Source of the DNA: Rhizobium sullae
GTDB taxonomy: Bacteria > Pseudomonadota > Alphaproteobacteria > Rhizobiales > Rhizobiaceae
Length of the DNA: 64,000 nt
Assembly (NCBI RefSeq): GCF_025200715.1
Contig: NZ_CP104143.1
Location: 3,079,501 to 3,143,500, forward strand
Direction of reading: 5' to 3'
Shown piece after piece: positions 26,705 to 36,665 of the stretch. The position numbers were made by a program, and so were the translations under genes. How positions within the stretch are numbered: position 1 is the first letter of the stretch; each line of letters starts with the position of its first letter. A model generated the notes under the pieces. That model did no database searches and had not been told where the DNA came from. It saw nothing but the letters and a program-made list of their open reading frames with translations.

Positions 26705-28708
26705 TCAGCCCTCCAGCCACTTCACCTGCTCGGGCGTAAGCTTGATGTCGAGTGCTGAAAGGCTGTCTTCCAGCTCGGCGATTGTGCGCGGGCCGATCAG
26801 CGGAATGACAGGGAACGGCTGGGCGATGACATAGGCTAGAGCGATATGGATCGGGTTGCGCCCGAGCTCCTTCCCGAGTTCAATCGCGCGGTCACGGCGC
26901 CCGAAGTTGCGCTCGGAATACCAGCAGCGGACGATTTCCTCGTCATCATGCTTGTCGCGTCCCGCCCGGTCGGTAAAGAAGCCGCGGCCCTGGCTCGACC
27001 ACGCGAAGTTCGGAATCTGCTTGTCGTTCAGCCACTTCTTCCAATCATCGTCCGAAGCTGCGACGCATCCGGCCCAGATCGGATCGAGCATTTCAGCGAG
27101 CGAGAAGTTGTTGGAAAGAGCAGCAGGCGCTTCCTTGCCGTTCTTTGCCGCATAGGCCATCGCCTCGTCCATGCGCTCGCGCGTCCAGTTCGAGCCGCCG
27201 AAAATCCCGCGGATGCGGCCGCGGTTGACTTCCGCATCCATGGCATCGACGAACTCGCCAACCGGCACGCCGGTATTGTCGCGATGCATGAAGTAAATAT
27301 CGACGTAGTCCGTCTTCAGCCTGTCGAGCGACTGATCGAGTTGCGTGGCGATCATGTCCGGATAGCAGAGCGGCGAATGCACACCCTTGCCGATCAGGAC
27401 GATCTCCTCGCGCGGAATGTTGCGGCTCGTGTGCCAATCGCCGAAGATGCTCTCCGTCTTGCCGCCACCGTAGACATAAGCCGTGTCGAAGATGTTGCCG
27501 CCCGCCTCGTAGAAGGCATCGAGCGTCAGCGAGGCGGCTGCAAAACTCGGGAAGAACTCGAATCCGAGCGTCACGACGGAGGCGGGCTTGGAGATGCCTG
27601 GTATCTGACGCTGCGGAACGCTGTCGCCTCGCCGGACTGTCCCACCCGCAATATTCGCGGTGCGTTTTGATGCTTTTTCGACCCCGTATTCAAGGCCGAC
27701 CGCGGCACGCCATTGGTCGAGAACGCGGAGGTTGCCGATGGAATCGGTCCAGCTCATGCCCGGCGAAGTGAATTCCTTCTCGCCGGCGCGGATTGCATCT
27801 CCGGCCGCGTCGACTTCAAAGGAATAGAGCCAGCGGTCTTCCTTCACCTCGACCGCTTGTTGTTCATTGCCCTTGAATATCTCGATCTTGCCGATGCCGC
27901 CCTTGTGACCTGAGGCAAACCAGAAATCCTTGACCTCGATACGGCCTTCGGAGCCGATGATACGCAGTGTATTGTCCTGCTGCGCCATGATCGAGCAGGA
28001 GACTTCGGCGATGATGCCGTTCGGAAATTTCAGAACGGCGGAGGCCCATTCGTCGATGCCCGACTGGCCGAGGTGCGCCACGCCGGAAACCTTCTGCGGC
28101 TCGAGGAAAGGCTTGTCTTCAACCGCTCCGGCGATCAGCCGCGCCATCGAAACCGGATAGCCGCCGACATCCAGAATGCCGCCGCCCGCCTTGTCATTGG
28201 CGAAGAGCCGATGCTCTGGCTTGAAGCTGCCCATGTTGAAGCCGAAACTTGAGCGGATGATCCGCACCGTGCCGATCACGCCGCTTTTCACCAATTCGAC
28301 GATCTTCGCCGTCTGGGGATGCAGGCGGTACATGAAGCCCTCGCCGGCAAAGACGCCGGCCTTCTTCGCTTCATAGTAGATCGCATCCGCATCGAAGGCC
28401 GAAAGCGCGATCGGCTTTTCCACCAACACGTGCTTGCCAGCGCGGATTGCCTTGATCGCCCATTCGGCATGGCCGGTGTGCGGCGTGGCGATATAGACGG
28501 CATCGATCTCCGGATCGGTCAGCAGCGCATCATAGCCTTTGACGATGCGGGCACCGGGAAAGCCGTCGCCGAGGCCCGGTTTTTCCGGATTGCGGCTCGC
28601 GATAGCCACCAATTTGCCGGTCCGCGAATGCGCGATGCCGTCTGCGAAGGTGCGGGCGATGGTGCCGGGACCGATGATGCCCCAGCGGATCGGTTGCTCT
28701 GAACTCAT
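26705..28708 (-). CDS. Gfo/Idh/MocA oxidoreductase fused to an aldo/keto reductase
   Basis: 667 residues in one frame carrying two different NAD(P) enzymes. Residues 1 to about 340 form a Gfo/Idh/MocA dehydrogenase with nucleotide-binding GIIGPGTIARTFA and the EKP motif. From about 365 to the end is an aldo/keto reductase with Asp and Tyr of NIFDTAYVYGGG, Lys in LIGKGV and His in YFMHRDN, a complete tetrad. Members of both families are usually about 330 residues and separate. It is the last gene of the second sugar ABC operon, 42 bases after the ATPase, so it probably oxidises and reduces the imported sugar or its product. Confidence 0.9.
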   Translation of the reverse strand: MSSEQPIRWGIIGPGTIARTFADGIAHSRTGKLVAIASRNPEKPGLGDGFPGARIVKGYDALLTDPEIDAVYIATPHTGHAEWAIKAIRAGKHVLVEKPIALSAFDADAIYYEAKKAGVFAGEGFMYRLHPQTAKIVELVKSGVIGTVRIIRSSFGFNMGSFKPEHRLFANDKAGGGILDVGGYPVSMARLIAGAVEDKPFLEPQKVSGVAHLGQSGIDEWASAVLKFPNGIIAEVSCSIMAQQDNTLRIIGSEGRIEVKDFWFASGHKGGIGKIEIFKGNEQQAVEVKEDRWLYSFEVDAAGDAIRAGEKEFTSPGMSWTDSIGNLRVLDQWRAAVGLEYGVEKASKRTANIAGGTVRRGDSVPQRQIPGISKPASVVTLGFEFFPSFAAASLTLDAFYEAGGNIFDTAYVYGGGKTESIFGDWHTSRNIPREEIVLIGKGVHSPLCYPDMIATQLDQSLDRLKTDYVDIYFMHRDNTGVPVGEFVDAMDAEVNRGRIRGIFGGSNWTRERMDEAMAYAAKNGKEAPAALSNNFSLAEMLDPIWAGCVAASDDDWKKWLNDKQIPNFAWSSQGRGFFTDRAGRDKHDDEEIVRCWYSERNFGRRDRAIELGKELGRNPIHIALAYVIAQPFPVIPLIGPRTIAELEDSLSALDIKLTPEQVKWLEG

Positions 28709-28750
28709 GGCTATTCCTCTTTCGTATCTTCGTCTTGGGAGCGGATTTCG

Positions 28751-29836
28751 TCAGCGCAAGCGATTGCCTGCGCTGTCGAACAGGAAGGTGCGTTTTGCGG
28801 AAACTGCGACGGTAAGCGTGTCGCGATCGGCGGCAGAGCGGGATTCCGGACGTTCGATGATGAGCGGCTGGCCGCCCGCAGCGGTCGCATAGACATAGCT
28901 GGTATTGCCGAGGTGCTCGGCAACGTCGACCGCGACGGTCAGGTCGGCATCGCCGCTGCCCTGGTCGGCAAAATGCTCGGGCCGCACGCCGAGGGTAACC
29001 TGCGCGCCCTTTTCGGTTACCGCCGAAACCGGCAGCGTCAGTCGGACATTCCTGTCCCCGGTCACGGCAACGGTTGCGTTCGAGGCGTCTCTTTCAACAA
29101 CTTCCGCCGCCAGAAAATTCATCTTCGGCGAACCGACGAAACCGGCAACGAACTGGTTAGCAGGATCGTCGTAGAGGTCGAGCGGCGCACCGATCTGCTC
29201 GATCTTGCCCGCACGCAGCACGACGATCTTGTCAGCAAGCGTCATCGCCTCCGTCTGGTCGTGGGTCACATAGATCATCGTCGTGCCGAGCTGCTTGTGC
29301 AGCCGCGAGATTTCCACCCTCATCTGCACGCGCAGTTCTGCGTCAAGGTTCGACAGCGGTTCGTCGAAGAGGAAGACCTCCGGCTCGCGAACAATAGCGC
29401 GCCCGATCGCAACACGCTGGCGCTGGCCGCCGGAGAGTTGCTTCGGACGGCGTTCCATCAATTCCTTGATCTGCAGGATCTCGGCGGCGTGGCGCACCCG
29501 TTTCTCGGTATCCGCCTTCGGGTTGCCATTCATACGCAGGCCGAAAGAGAGGTTATCCGCGACCGTCATATGCGGGTAGAGCGCATAGGACTGGAAGACC
29601 ATGGCAATGCCGCGATCGGCAGGTTCGACATTGTTGACGACCCTACCACCGATCGTGATCTCACCAGCTGAGATATCTTCAAGACCGGCGATCATCCGCA
29701 GCAGCGTTGATTTCCCGCAGCCTGAAGGGCCGACGAAGACGACGAACTCGCCGTCCTTCACGTCGAGATTGGCGCCGTGGATCACGTCGAAGACACCAAA
29801 GCGTTTGACAACATTCCTGAGTGAAAGCTCTGCCAT
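28751..29836 (-). CDS. Sugar ABC importer ATPase (UgpC/MalK type), second sugar operon
   Basis: 361-residue ATPase with intact Walker [36 protein letters not shown] and VTHDQTEA, then a TOBE-type regulatory domain. A 13-base gap separates it from the upstream permease. It energises import of the sugar bound by the protein at 31626-32900. Confidence 0.92.
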   Translation of the reverse strand: MAELSLRNVVKRFGVFDVIHGANLDVKDGEFVVFVGPSGCGKSTLLRMIAGLEDISAGEITIGGRVVNNVEPADRGIAMVFQSYALYPHMTVADNLSFGLRMNGNPKADTEKRVRHAAEILQIKELMERRPKQLSGGQRQRVAIGRAIVREPEVFLFDEPLSNLDAELRVQMRVEISRLHKQLGTTMIYVTHDQTEAMTLADKIVVLRAGKIEQIGAPLDLYDDPANQFVAGFVGSPKMNFLAAEVVERDASNATVAVTGDRNVRLTLPVSAVTEKGAQVTLGVRPEHFADQGSGDADLTVAVDVAEHLGNTSYVYATAAGGQPLIIERPESRSAADRDTLTVAVSAKRTFLFDSAGNRLR

Positions 29837-29849
29837 TCGGCCTCCCCTG

Positions 29850-30692
29850 TTATTTGATTGCGCCGGCCGCGATGCCGGCGATGAAATGACGCTGCAACAG
29901 GACGAAAACGACGAGGATCGGTGCGGTCAGCAGCATCGCGCCCGCCATGATGCCGCCCCAGGAAACCTTGGTGAGGCCGATCAGCGTTCCGAGCGCCACC
30001 GGCGCTGTCATCATGCCAGGCCGGGAGTTGATGAGCAGCGGCCAGAGATAATTGTTCCACGAGTGGAGGAAGAGAATGATCGACAGCGCCGCCATCGTCG
30101 GCCGGGCAAGCGGCAAGGCGATGCGCAGGAATATCTGCCATTCCTTGACGCCTTCGACGCGGGCGGCGTCGAAAAGCTCGTTCGGCATCATCGAGAAGGA
30201 CTGGCGCATGAAGAGCACGCCCAGCGAATTGAAGAGAGGCGGGACGATGAGTGCCACCCAGGTGTTCGCCAGCTTGAATTCGCGCGCCACCATGATGAAT
30301 TGCGGGATCACGACAACGGCGAAAGGCAAGGTGATCGTGCCAAGAATGATGGCTGTGACCACGGAGCGGCCGATGAACCTATAGCGCGCAAGCGCCCAGC
30401 CGGCCATCGATGTCAGCATCACCGACAGGATGGTATAGATGATCGCGACGGTGATCGAGATGAACATCGCCCTCAGAAAATTTGTATCGGCCTGCAGGTT
30501 CCTGAAATTCTCGACAAAGTTTGTCGACGGCCACAGCACGATGTCCGGGCTGAAGATGCCGTTGTCGGGCATGGTCGAGAAGACGAACATCATCCAGAGC
30601 GGAAAGAGCCAGATGATGGCAAGCGGCGTCAGAGCGGCATGCAGCGCGATCTTGCGTATCAAGAGAGATTGCGACTTGGACCTCGACCTCAT
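29850..30692 (-). CDS. Carbohydrate ABC permease, MalG-type, second sugar operon
   Basis: 280-residue permease. The ATG at 30692 is chosen because it overlaps the upstream stop as ATGA; an earlier start would sit deeper in the previous gene. The basic N terminus (MRSRSKSQS) precedes the first span, and the EAA loop reads [20 protein letters not shown]. Acts with the gene at 30689-31549. Confidence 0.9.
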   Translation of the reverse strand: MRSRSKSQSLLIRKIALHAALTPLAIIWLFPLWMMFVFSTMPDNGIFSPDIVLWPSTNFVENFRNLQADTNFLRAMFISITVAIIYTILSVMLTSMAGWALARYRFIGRSVVTAIILGTITLPFAVVVIPQFIMVAREFKLANTWVALIVPPLFNSLGVLFMRQSFSMMPNELFDAARVEGVKEWQIFLRIALPLARPTMAALSIILFLHSWNNYLWPLLINSRPGMMTAPVALGTLIGLTKVSWGGIMAGAMLLTAPILVVFVLLQRHFIAGIAAGAIK

Positions 30693-31549
30693 TTCGGCTC
30701 CCTCCCGACCCACAGATTAAACAGCGAAATTGCAATCGCCAGCGCGGCTATCGTGTAGGCGATCGCCGATGCGTATCCGAAATTCAGTGATGTGAAGCCC
30801 TGCCGGTAAAGAAGCAGGCCGAGCGTTTCCGTGCCGCCGCCTGGGCCACCGCGATTGGTGATGAGGAACGGTTCGGTGAAAAGCTGCATCGTGCCGATCA
30901 CCGACAGCACCACGCAAAAGAGGATGATCGGCTTCAGGAGCGGCAGAGTGATGTGGAAGAACTGCTGTACCTTGCTGACGCGATCGAGCGTCGCGGCCTC
31001 GTAGACATCGTCAGGGATCGACTGCAGGCCGGCCAAAATGATGATCGCGTTGTAGCCCGCCCAGCGCCAGGTGACTGCGATAATGACGAGGGCCATTGCC
31101 GCATTCGCATTGTCAAACCAGGAAACGGGAGCAATGCCGACCGAACCGATCAGCTTGTTGACGATACCGAAATCGATGCTGAACATCAGCCGGAAGACGG
31201 CGGCATAGGCGACCTCGCCGACGACGACGGGCGCAAAGAAGGCGAAGCGGAAAAGAGGCCGCGCTTTCAGCAGCGGTGAATTCAAAAGCACCGCCATGAC
31301 GGTTGCAAGCGCAATCATCACCGGCACCTGGATGACCAGGATGATCAGCGTATTGTAGAGCGCATTATAGAAAGCCGGATCGCCGAAGAGGCGTCCCCAA
31401 TTGGCCTGAAAGCTGTATTTCCAGGGATTGATGCGGGTGTTCTGGAACGAGATCAGGAACGAATTGATAATCGGCCAAAGCCAGAAGGTGGCGAAGACCA
31501 GAAGATAGGGCGCAAGGAACAGATAGGCGCTCCGGGTCCTGAATGGCAT
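30689..31549 (-). CDS. Carbohydrate ABC permease, MalF-type, second sugar operon
   Basis: 286-residue permease starting MPFRTRSAYLFLAPYLLVF, the first span immediately at the N terminus. The EAA loop reads DDVYEAATLDRVSKVQQFF. TEPFLITNRGGPGGGTETL is the conserved periplasmic segment of the family. It is preceded by a 76-base gap that contains a hairpin after the binding-protein gene. Confidence 0.9.
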   Translation of the reverse strand: MPFRTRSAYLFLAPYLLVFATFWLWPIINSFLISFQNTRINPWKYSFQANWGRLFGDPAFYNALYNTLIILVIQVPVMIALATVMAVLLNSPLLKARPLFRFAFFAPVVVGEVAYAAVFRLMFSIDFGIVNKLIGSVGIAPVSWFDNANAAMALVIIAVTWRWAGYNAIIILAGLQSIPDDVYEAATLDRVSKVQQFFHITLPLLKPIILFCVVLSVIGTMQLFTEPFLITNRGGPGGGTETLGLLLYRQGFTSLNFGYASAIAYTIAALAIAISLFNLWVGREPK

Positions 31550-31593
31550 TTATATCCTCCTCACAAGCGAAACGAGCCACCTTGAAGGTGAAC

Positions 31594-31618
31594 GCCGGGC
31601 GCGCATCAGGCGCCCGGC
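31594..31618 (-). terminator. Intercistronic hairpin between binding protein and permease
   Basis: Perfect 9-bp arms GCCGGGCGC and GCGCCCGGC, 7-base loop, no T-run. It has the same placement as the hairpin at 5162-5187. Likely limits readthrough or protects the binding-protein message. Confidence 0.55.
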
Positions 31619-31625
31619 CGGTTGC

Positions 31626-32900
31626 TCATTCTGCGATCGGAAGGCCAGTCGCCGAGGCGATCTGGTTGGCCGCGTCGTCAAGCGCCGCTTTGGCGTCCGG
31701 ATAGCCGCCGGCGAAATATTTCGTCTGCGCCGCCTTGTAGATCGCATCCGCATCGCTCTGGAACGCCGTCCCGCGGCTCGGTACGATCTTCGGCAGCGTC
31801 GAAAGGATGTCCGCCCAGACCTTCTGCCCGCCCCAGTAAGGCAGCGGCTCGTTGACGAAAGGATCCTGTACGGCCGACAACAGCGAAGGGACGAGGCCGA
31901 AGGACTTCAACATCGTGACCTGGCCTTCATTGGTAGCCAGCGCATAGTTCAGATAGGCCCAGGCCGCTTCCTTGTTTTCGGAATTGGCGTTGATGGCCAG
32001 CGACGAACCGCCGAGATTGGCGGCATGCGGGCCGTCAGCCGTGAGGCTAGGCATCATGTAGACGCCCCATTTGCCGGAAAGATCCGGCGAGCCGGAGCGT
32101 ATCGTGCCTTCGTACCAGCCGCCATACATCTGGCTTGCGACCTTGCCTGCGGTATTGGCCTGGATTTTCTGGTCCCAGATGGCGGCCGTCAGCGTTCCGG
32201 CGTCCTTCATCTGCTTGACCTTTTCGAGGGTTGCGACGCAGGCCGGCTTGTTGATGGTGATCGTTTGGCCGTCGGTAGCGAAATAGCCGCAGCCCTGCTC
32301 GTTGGCGATCATCCGGAACCATTCGCTGTCGCCGTTGAAATCGGCCTGCGCCATGACGACGCCGGGATTGGCTTCGGAAATCTTCTTGCCGGCCGCGATA
32401 AAATCGTCCCAGTTCTTGATCGTCGCCGGATCGACGCCGGCCTTTTCATAGAAGTCGCGGCGATAGAAAACGGCAACCGGACCGGAATCCCACGGCATCG
32501 CATAGGCGACGTCATCCACCTCCAACTCGGTGCGCTTGAAGTCCGGAAATTTCGCCTGGATTTCCGGCGTATAGCCGAGTTCGTTCAGATTGGCGAAGCA
32601 GTCCGGGAAGCGGTTCCAGAAGATTTCCGCCTCGAAATTCTCGATCGTCACGATGTCCGGCAGACCGTCGCCGCCGGCGGCGCAACCGGCAAGTGTCTTA
32701 TCGAAGACTTGGCTGTTCCCAAGGTCTTCCACCGTGACCTTGATATCTGGATATTGCTTGTTGAAGCCTTCGAGCGTGGATTTCAGCGCCGATGCTGCGA
32801 CGTTCCAGCTCCAGATGGTGAGATTGCCCGACTGCGCGAATGCGGAACCGGAAGCCAGCAGCGCGACCGTAGCGGTCGCACCGATAAGTTTGAAGCGCAT
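31626..32900 (-). CDS. Sugar ABC importer periplasmic binding protein, second sugar operon
   Basis: 424-residue family 1 binding protein. The ATG at 32900 with GGGAGGATT upstream opens a signal peptide (MRFKLIGATATVALLASGSAFA). The mature start NLTIWSWNVAASALKSTLEGF and the segment DSGPVAVFYRRDFYEKAG are typical. It is the first gene of a five-gene leftward operon (binding protein, two permeases, ATPase, fused oxidoreductase), 86 bases from a divergent AraC regulator that presumably controls it. Ligand unknown. Confidence 0.92.
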   Translation of the reverse strand: MRFKLIGATATVALLASGSAFAQSGNLTIWSWNVAASALKSTLEGFNKQYPDIKVTVEDLGNSQVFDKTLAGCAAGGDGLPDIVTIENFEAEIFWNRFPDCFANLNELGYTPEIQAKFPDFKRTELEVDDVAYAMPWDSGPVAVFYRRDFYEKAGVDPATIKNWDDFIAAGKKISEANPGVVMAQADFNGDSEWFRMIANEQGCGYFATDGQTITINKPACVATLEKVKQMKDAGTLTAAIWDQKIQANTAGKVASQMYGGWYEGTIRSGSPDLSGKWGVYMMPSLTADGPHAANLGGSSLAINANSENKEAAWAYLNYALATNEGQVTMLKSFGLVPSLLSAVQDPFVNEPLPYWGGQKVWADILSTLPKIVPSRGTAFQSDADAIYKAAQTKYFAGGYPDAKAALDDAANQIASATGLPIAE

Positions 32901-32986
32901 TGAAAATCCTCCCTTTTCAATTGCCGTCCTTTAGCGAACGTGGCTAAGTTATATGCAAGGGAGCCCCTGTCTCCTAAAAAGGGAAT

Positions 32987-33898
32987 ATGAATTTGGCGGA
33001 AAGTAAGGTTGCCAGCAGAGCCATCTATCAGCCGGGTGCGAGCAGTATCGAGGGCCTGCCGACAACGCTGCAGATGTTCCACGCCCATCCGCCGGTCATG
33101 GTCATGCCGCACTGGCACGCGCAGGTGGAAGTGAACTACATCATGCGCGGAATCGTGCATTACCGCATGAACGACCACGAAATGACGCTCAGGGCCGGCG
33201 ACATGTGCCTCTTCTGGGGCGGCCAGCCGCATCAGATGGATGAATCCTCCGACGATTCGCTCTATGCGGGAGCCCATCTGCCGCTTGTCTATTTCTTCCG
33301 TCTTCGCCTGCCTGCCGAAATTTCCAGCAGGCTGATGAAGGGCTCGACGCTGCTGACGTCCGCCACCGACGCCGCAGACAAAGAGAACTTCTCCCGCTGG
33401 TCCCGCTACGCCAACTCCGGCAATCCAGCAAAAGCGCAACATGCCGTCGACGAGTTGCTGCTCCGCATCGAGCGCATCGCATTCGAACCCTATTCGATGA
33501 CGGCTGTCGGCTACGGTGGAACGGAGGCCGAACAGCCCCATGCGCAATCGTCGCGCAGCATAGTCAGGATGTGCGATTTCATCGCCGCCAATTTCATGGA
33601 GGACATCGACACCGTCGATATCGCCCGTGCTGCGGATCTGCATCCGAAATACGCAATGAACGTCTTCAAGAAATCGACCGGGATGACGCTCAGCAAATAC
33701 CTCAATCTGCTGCGCCTTTCACGCGCCCAGGCGTTGCTGATGGCCGACGACGCGAATGTGCTTCAGGTGGCGATGGACAGCGGTTTCGGCTCCATCAGCG
33801 CCTTCAACAAATCCTTCCGCCACATCGCAGGCATGTCACCGTCGGACTTCCGAAGAGACATCCGCCTGGCAACGTGCGGCAACACAGTGGCAAACTAA
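32987..33898 (+). CDS. AraC-family transcriptional regulator
   Basis: 303 residues. The N-terminal cupin-like sensing domain holds MPHWHAQVEVNYIMRG and LRAGDMCLFWGGQPHQM at about residues 40-90. The C-terminal double helix-turn-helix begins near residue 195 and contains ADLHPKYAMNVFKKSTG and ALLMADDANVLQVAMDSGFGS. AAAGGGA precedes the ATG at 32987. It is divergent from the second sugar operon and is most likely its ligand-dependent activator; no gene on its own strand is close behind. Confidence 0.9.
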   Translation: MNLAESKVASRAIYQPGASSIEGLPTTLQMFHAHPPVMVMPHWHAQVEVNYIMRGIVHYRMNDHEMTLRAGDMCLFWGGQPHQMDESSDDSLYAGAHLPLVYFFRLRLPAEISSRLMKGSTLLTSATDAADKENFSRWSRYANSGNPAKAQHAVDELLLRIERIAFEPYSMTAVGYGGTEAEQPHAQSSRSIVRMCDFIAANFMEDIDTVDIARAADLHPKYAMNVFKKSTGMTLSKYLNLLRLSRAQALLMADDANVLQVAMDSGFGSISAFNKSFRHIAGMSPSDFRRDIRLATCGNTVAN

Positions 33899-34346
33899 GC
33901 GTCCGGTGTCGTCCACCACATTGCCATTTCCGGGATCGTATTCCCACTCAACAAAAGGCCCGCTGATTACCGAGCGTTGATGCCGTCCTGTGAAGGATTC
34001 GCAGTTCTAACCAACAGCAAGGTTATACCGACGCGCGCTAATCAAAACCGGCGCGCCCAATCCAGCAGTTGCGCCGGGCCGTTGCGGCTGGCGCGGGGAT
34101 GCCAGCGCATGCCCCGCCTTTCCTGCTTCAGAGGCCTTCGCCGGTACGGCATTTGGCTCGTCAGCTTCATGCACATGATCTGGGATATATCGATCTGGAG
34201 CAGATGACTTGCAAACGGTCGACAACCCGTTCGGCACGAGGTTGTCACCCATGTGTTAGGTACGATCTGTTACCTCTGTCTCCGGGGCGGACATTGTGTA
34301 TCTGTTGCGGGGGCTTGAAACCACGGAGGCTTGCCAATATTCGCCG
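33899..34346. other. Gene-free stretch with a hairpin and insertion-element-like sequence
   Basis: No convincing coding region; short open frames here lack ribosome sites and family features. A hairpin with arms GACAACC and GGTTGTC lies at 34221-34246. Next to it two related stretches, TGTCACCCATGTGTTAGG (34243-34260) and TGTTACCTCTGTCTCCGG, resemble repeated ends of insertion sequences. That reading is from memory of similar rhizobial sequences and is weak. Confidence 0.3.
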
Positions 34347-35450
34347 TCAGTGAGGAAAGCTCTCTCGATCCTGGCTATCCATAGAAATCTGGTGAATTGA
34401 AACAGGCCGGCGCCGAGCGGTGGACGCGCGTTCAACGAGATGGCAGGCAAGTTCCACGCGACGCGGCGGCATGGGCAGGCTGGAGAGGTTGTCGCGTAGC
34501 AGATCGAGCGCCACCGAGCCGATCTCGCGCATTGGGATATGCATAGTCGTCAGCGGCGGATTGAGGAAGGCCGCCTGCGGAAGATCGTCCATACCCATCA
34601 CTGAAACGTCGCCCGGCACAGTAAACCCGGACTGCTGGACACCCATCATCGCCCCGACGGCGAGGCTGTCGCCGGCGGCCAGTATGGCGGTGAAATCGAG
34701 CCCTCGGGCAGCGATGCGCGCCGCGACCGCTTGGGCTGCAAGCTCCGGAAGCCAGTCTTCGACAGGCACCATGAGACCCTCGTCGAAGGGTAGTCCGCGA
34801 TGCAGCAGGGCGTCCTTCCAGCCTTCGTAGCGCCTTTCGATGGTGCGCCGGCCGGGCCGCATCAGGAACAGGATACGCTCGTGGCCGAGATCGATCAGGT
34901 GATCGGCGGCGAGCCGTGCGCTTGAGCGGTTGCAGGGCGTGACGCTGGAAAGCCGCATGAACGGATCGTCGCTATTGAGAAGGACCACAGGCTTGTGAAA
35001 GCCGCGCGTGGCGGCAAGCATGCCCTCGTCATCGACAGTGAGAAACAGCAGGCCGGCAACCTGCGGATCATCCAGCGCCTCCTTCAGAACGGCGAGTTCC
35101 TCGTGTCTGCCTGCGATTGGCCGCGTGATGATTTCGAGCCCGAGCGCCTGCGCCCGATCCTTCAAGCCTTCTAGGACATAAAGCGTGAACTGGTTGCGCA
35201 CATAGTCGATCATGGCAGCGCTCGATGCGGCGAGAATGACTTTCTGCCCCGCAACCGCGGTTGGAATGACGTAATTGGCAATTTTTGCGACTTCGAGCAC
35301 CTGCTGGCGGATTTCCGGCCGGACGCCTTTTTCGCCCGCAAGCGCACGCGAGGCGGTGCTCAGCGAAACACCGCAGGCTTCGGCAATGTCTTCCAGACGC
35401 ACACGCTTGCTCTTCTTTCCGCGTTTGCCCGGCAATGGTTTCACAGTCAT
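34347..35450 (-). CDS. LacI-family transcriptional repressor of the pectin-type operon
   Basis: 367 residues from the ATG at 35450. The helix-turn-helix starts near residue 18 (VRLEDIAEACGVSLSTASRAL), after a basic tail rich in Lys and Arg. The periplasmic-binding-like sensor domain follows, with the GDDFxx-like region MGMDDLPQAAFLNPPLTTM near the C terminus. It is divergent from the seven-gene oligosaccharide operon, with 114 bases between starts, and is the obvious candidate to repress it until an oligosaccharide fragment binds. Confidence 0.9.
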   Translation of the reverse strand: MTVKPLPGKRGKKSKRVRLEDIAEACGVSLSTASRALAGEKGVRPEIRQQVLEVAKIANYVIPTAVAGQKVILAASSAAMIDYVRNQFTLYVLEGLKDRAQALGLEIITRPIAGRHEELAVLKEALDDPQVAGLLFLTVDDEGMLAATRGFHKPVVLLNSDDPFMRLSSVTPCNRSSARLAADHLIDLGHERILFLMRPGRRTIERRYEGWKDALLHRGLPFDEGLMVPVEDWLPELAAQAVAARIAARGLDFTAILAAGDSLAVGAMMGVQQSGFTVPGDVSVMGMDDLPQAAFLNPPLTTMHIPMREIGSVALDLLRDNLSSLPMPPRRVELACHLVERASTARRRPVSIHQISMDSQDRESFPH

Positions 35451-35485
35451 CCTCGTCTCCTTGCCGCAATCATGAGAAAAATTTT

Positions 35486-35501
35486 CAGGTTGCGCAAGAA
35501 A
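35486..35501. promoter_or_regulatory. Candidate LacI-family operator
   Basis: TTGCGCAA at 35490-35497 is an 8-bp palindrome with the central CG step favoured by LacI-family repressors. It lies in an A/T-rich context between the divergent lacI-type gene and the GH105 gene, and is the clearest dyad in that gap. Confidence 0.4.
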
Positions 35502-35564
35502 AAATCCCGTGGCTTTATTTTGGCAGCGAAACCGCCGAAGAGCGGACAGGTTGGGAGGATTACC

Positions 35565-36665
35565 ATGGCCCCGAATGGCCGCGATATTCGCGGTGGTCTC
35601 GATCGCCTTGTTGCCGGAACGACCGGCCTGAAGCACGACGGTCGCTTCCATGAACCTAATCTCGACGGAACCGCCGGCGACTACATCAGTTTCGAAAGTT
35701 GGGAGTGGCCGCAGGGTGTCGGCCTCTATGGCCTGATCAAGCTCTGGCTTTTCACCGGCCGCCGCGATCTGCAGCAGCTCATCGAAGGCTGGTACCAGGC
35801 ACGCATCGAGGCGGGCCTGCCGCAACTCAACGTCAATACCACCGCGCCGATGCTCGGCCTTTCAGTGCTCTGGGCCAAGACCCGCGACCCCCGCTGGCAG
35901 CAGGTCCTCGACGACTGGGCAAACCGCGTGATGTCGGACATGGGCCGCACGCCGGAAGGCGGTTTCGAGCATCACGTCTCCGATAAGGTGAACGACAACG
36001 AACTCTGGGACGACACCCTTTATATGGTCGCCCTGTTCCTGGCATCCTACGGTCAGGCAAGCAGTCGGCCCGAACTGGTCGATGAGGCATCGCGGCAATT
36101 CCTCGTCCACACGCGTTACCTCGCAGACACCAATACCGGCCTCTGGTTCCACGGCTGGACCTTTGACGGTCGGCACAATTTTGCCGAAGCGCGCTGGGCG
36201 CGCGGCAATGCCTGGATCACGGCGGGACTACTTGATTTCTTCGATCTCGCCGAAATCAGCAAGCCGGTGAAAGAATTTCTTCAGGGTGTTCTCGTGGCGC
36301 AGGTCGATGCGCTGCTCGCGCTTCAGGCTCCGTCCGGCGCCTGGCGCACCTTGCTCGACGATCCCACCTCCTACGAAGAGATTTCCGCTACGGCTGGCAT
36401 CGGCTACGGCCTTCTGAAAGGTTATCGTCTCGGGCTCGGCACGCCGGCATGGCGTGAAGCCGGGCTGAAAGCCCTGCAGGTGGTGATGGACAATATCGAC
36501 GAGACCGGCACCGTGCTCAACGTCTCCTACGGCACGCGCATGGGTCACGATCTCCAGTTCTACAAGGATATCCCCATTCAACCGACCGGCTACGGCCAGG
36601 CATTGGCAATCCTGTGCCTCTCCGAAGGCCTGCAGCATGTCGGCACCGAAGGACAAGCAGCGTGA
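35565..36665 (+). CDS. Glycoside hydrolase family 105/88 protein (unsaturated uronyl hydrolase)
   Basis: 366 residues. Start at 35565 chosen for GGGAGG nine bases upstream; an earlier in-frame ATG at 35472 runs through the promoter gap. Alpha/alpha-barrel signatures: WEWPQGVGLYGL, NELWDDTLYMVALFLASYG (the Asp pair at the active site) and RWARGNAWITAGLLDF. GH105 enzymes remove the 4,5-unsaturated uronic acid left at the non-reducing end by pectate or rhamnogalacturonan lyases. No signal peptide, so it acts on imported oligosaccharides in the cytoplasm. It leads the operon. Confidence 0.87.
   Translation: MAPNGRDIRGGLDRLVAGTTGLKHDGRFHEPNLDGTAGDYISFESWEWPQGVGLYGLIKLWLFTGRRDLQQLIEGWYQARIEAGLPQLNVNTTAPMLGLSVLWAKTRDPRWQQVLDDWANRVMSDMGRTPEGGFEHHVSDKVNDNELWDDTLYMVALFLASYGQASSRPELVDEASRQFLVHTRYLADTNTGLWFHGWTFDGRHNFAEARWARGNAWITAGLLDFFDLAEISKPVKEFLQGVLVAQVDALLALQAPSGAWRTLLDDPTSYEEISATAGIGYGLLKGYRLGLGTPAWREAGLKALQVVMDNIDETGTVLNVSYGTRMGHDLQFYKDIPIQPTGYGQALAILCLSEGLQHVGTEGQAA

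Noticed and set aside
33977..34252. Short open frames on both strands in the gap between the AraC and LacI genes
   Set aside because: Neither has a ribosome site or family resemblance; the region reads better as non-coding or insertion debris.
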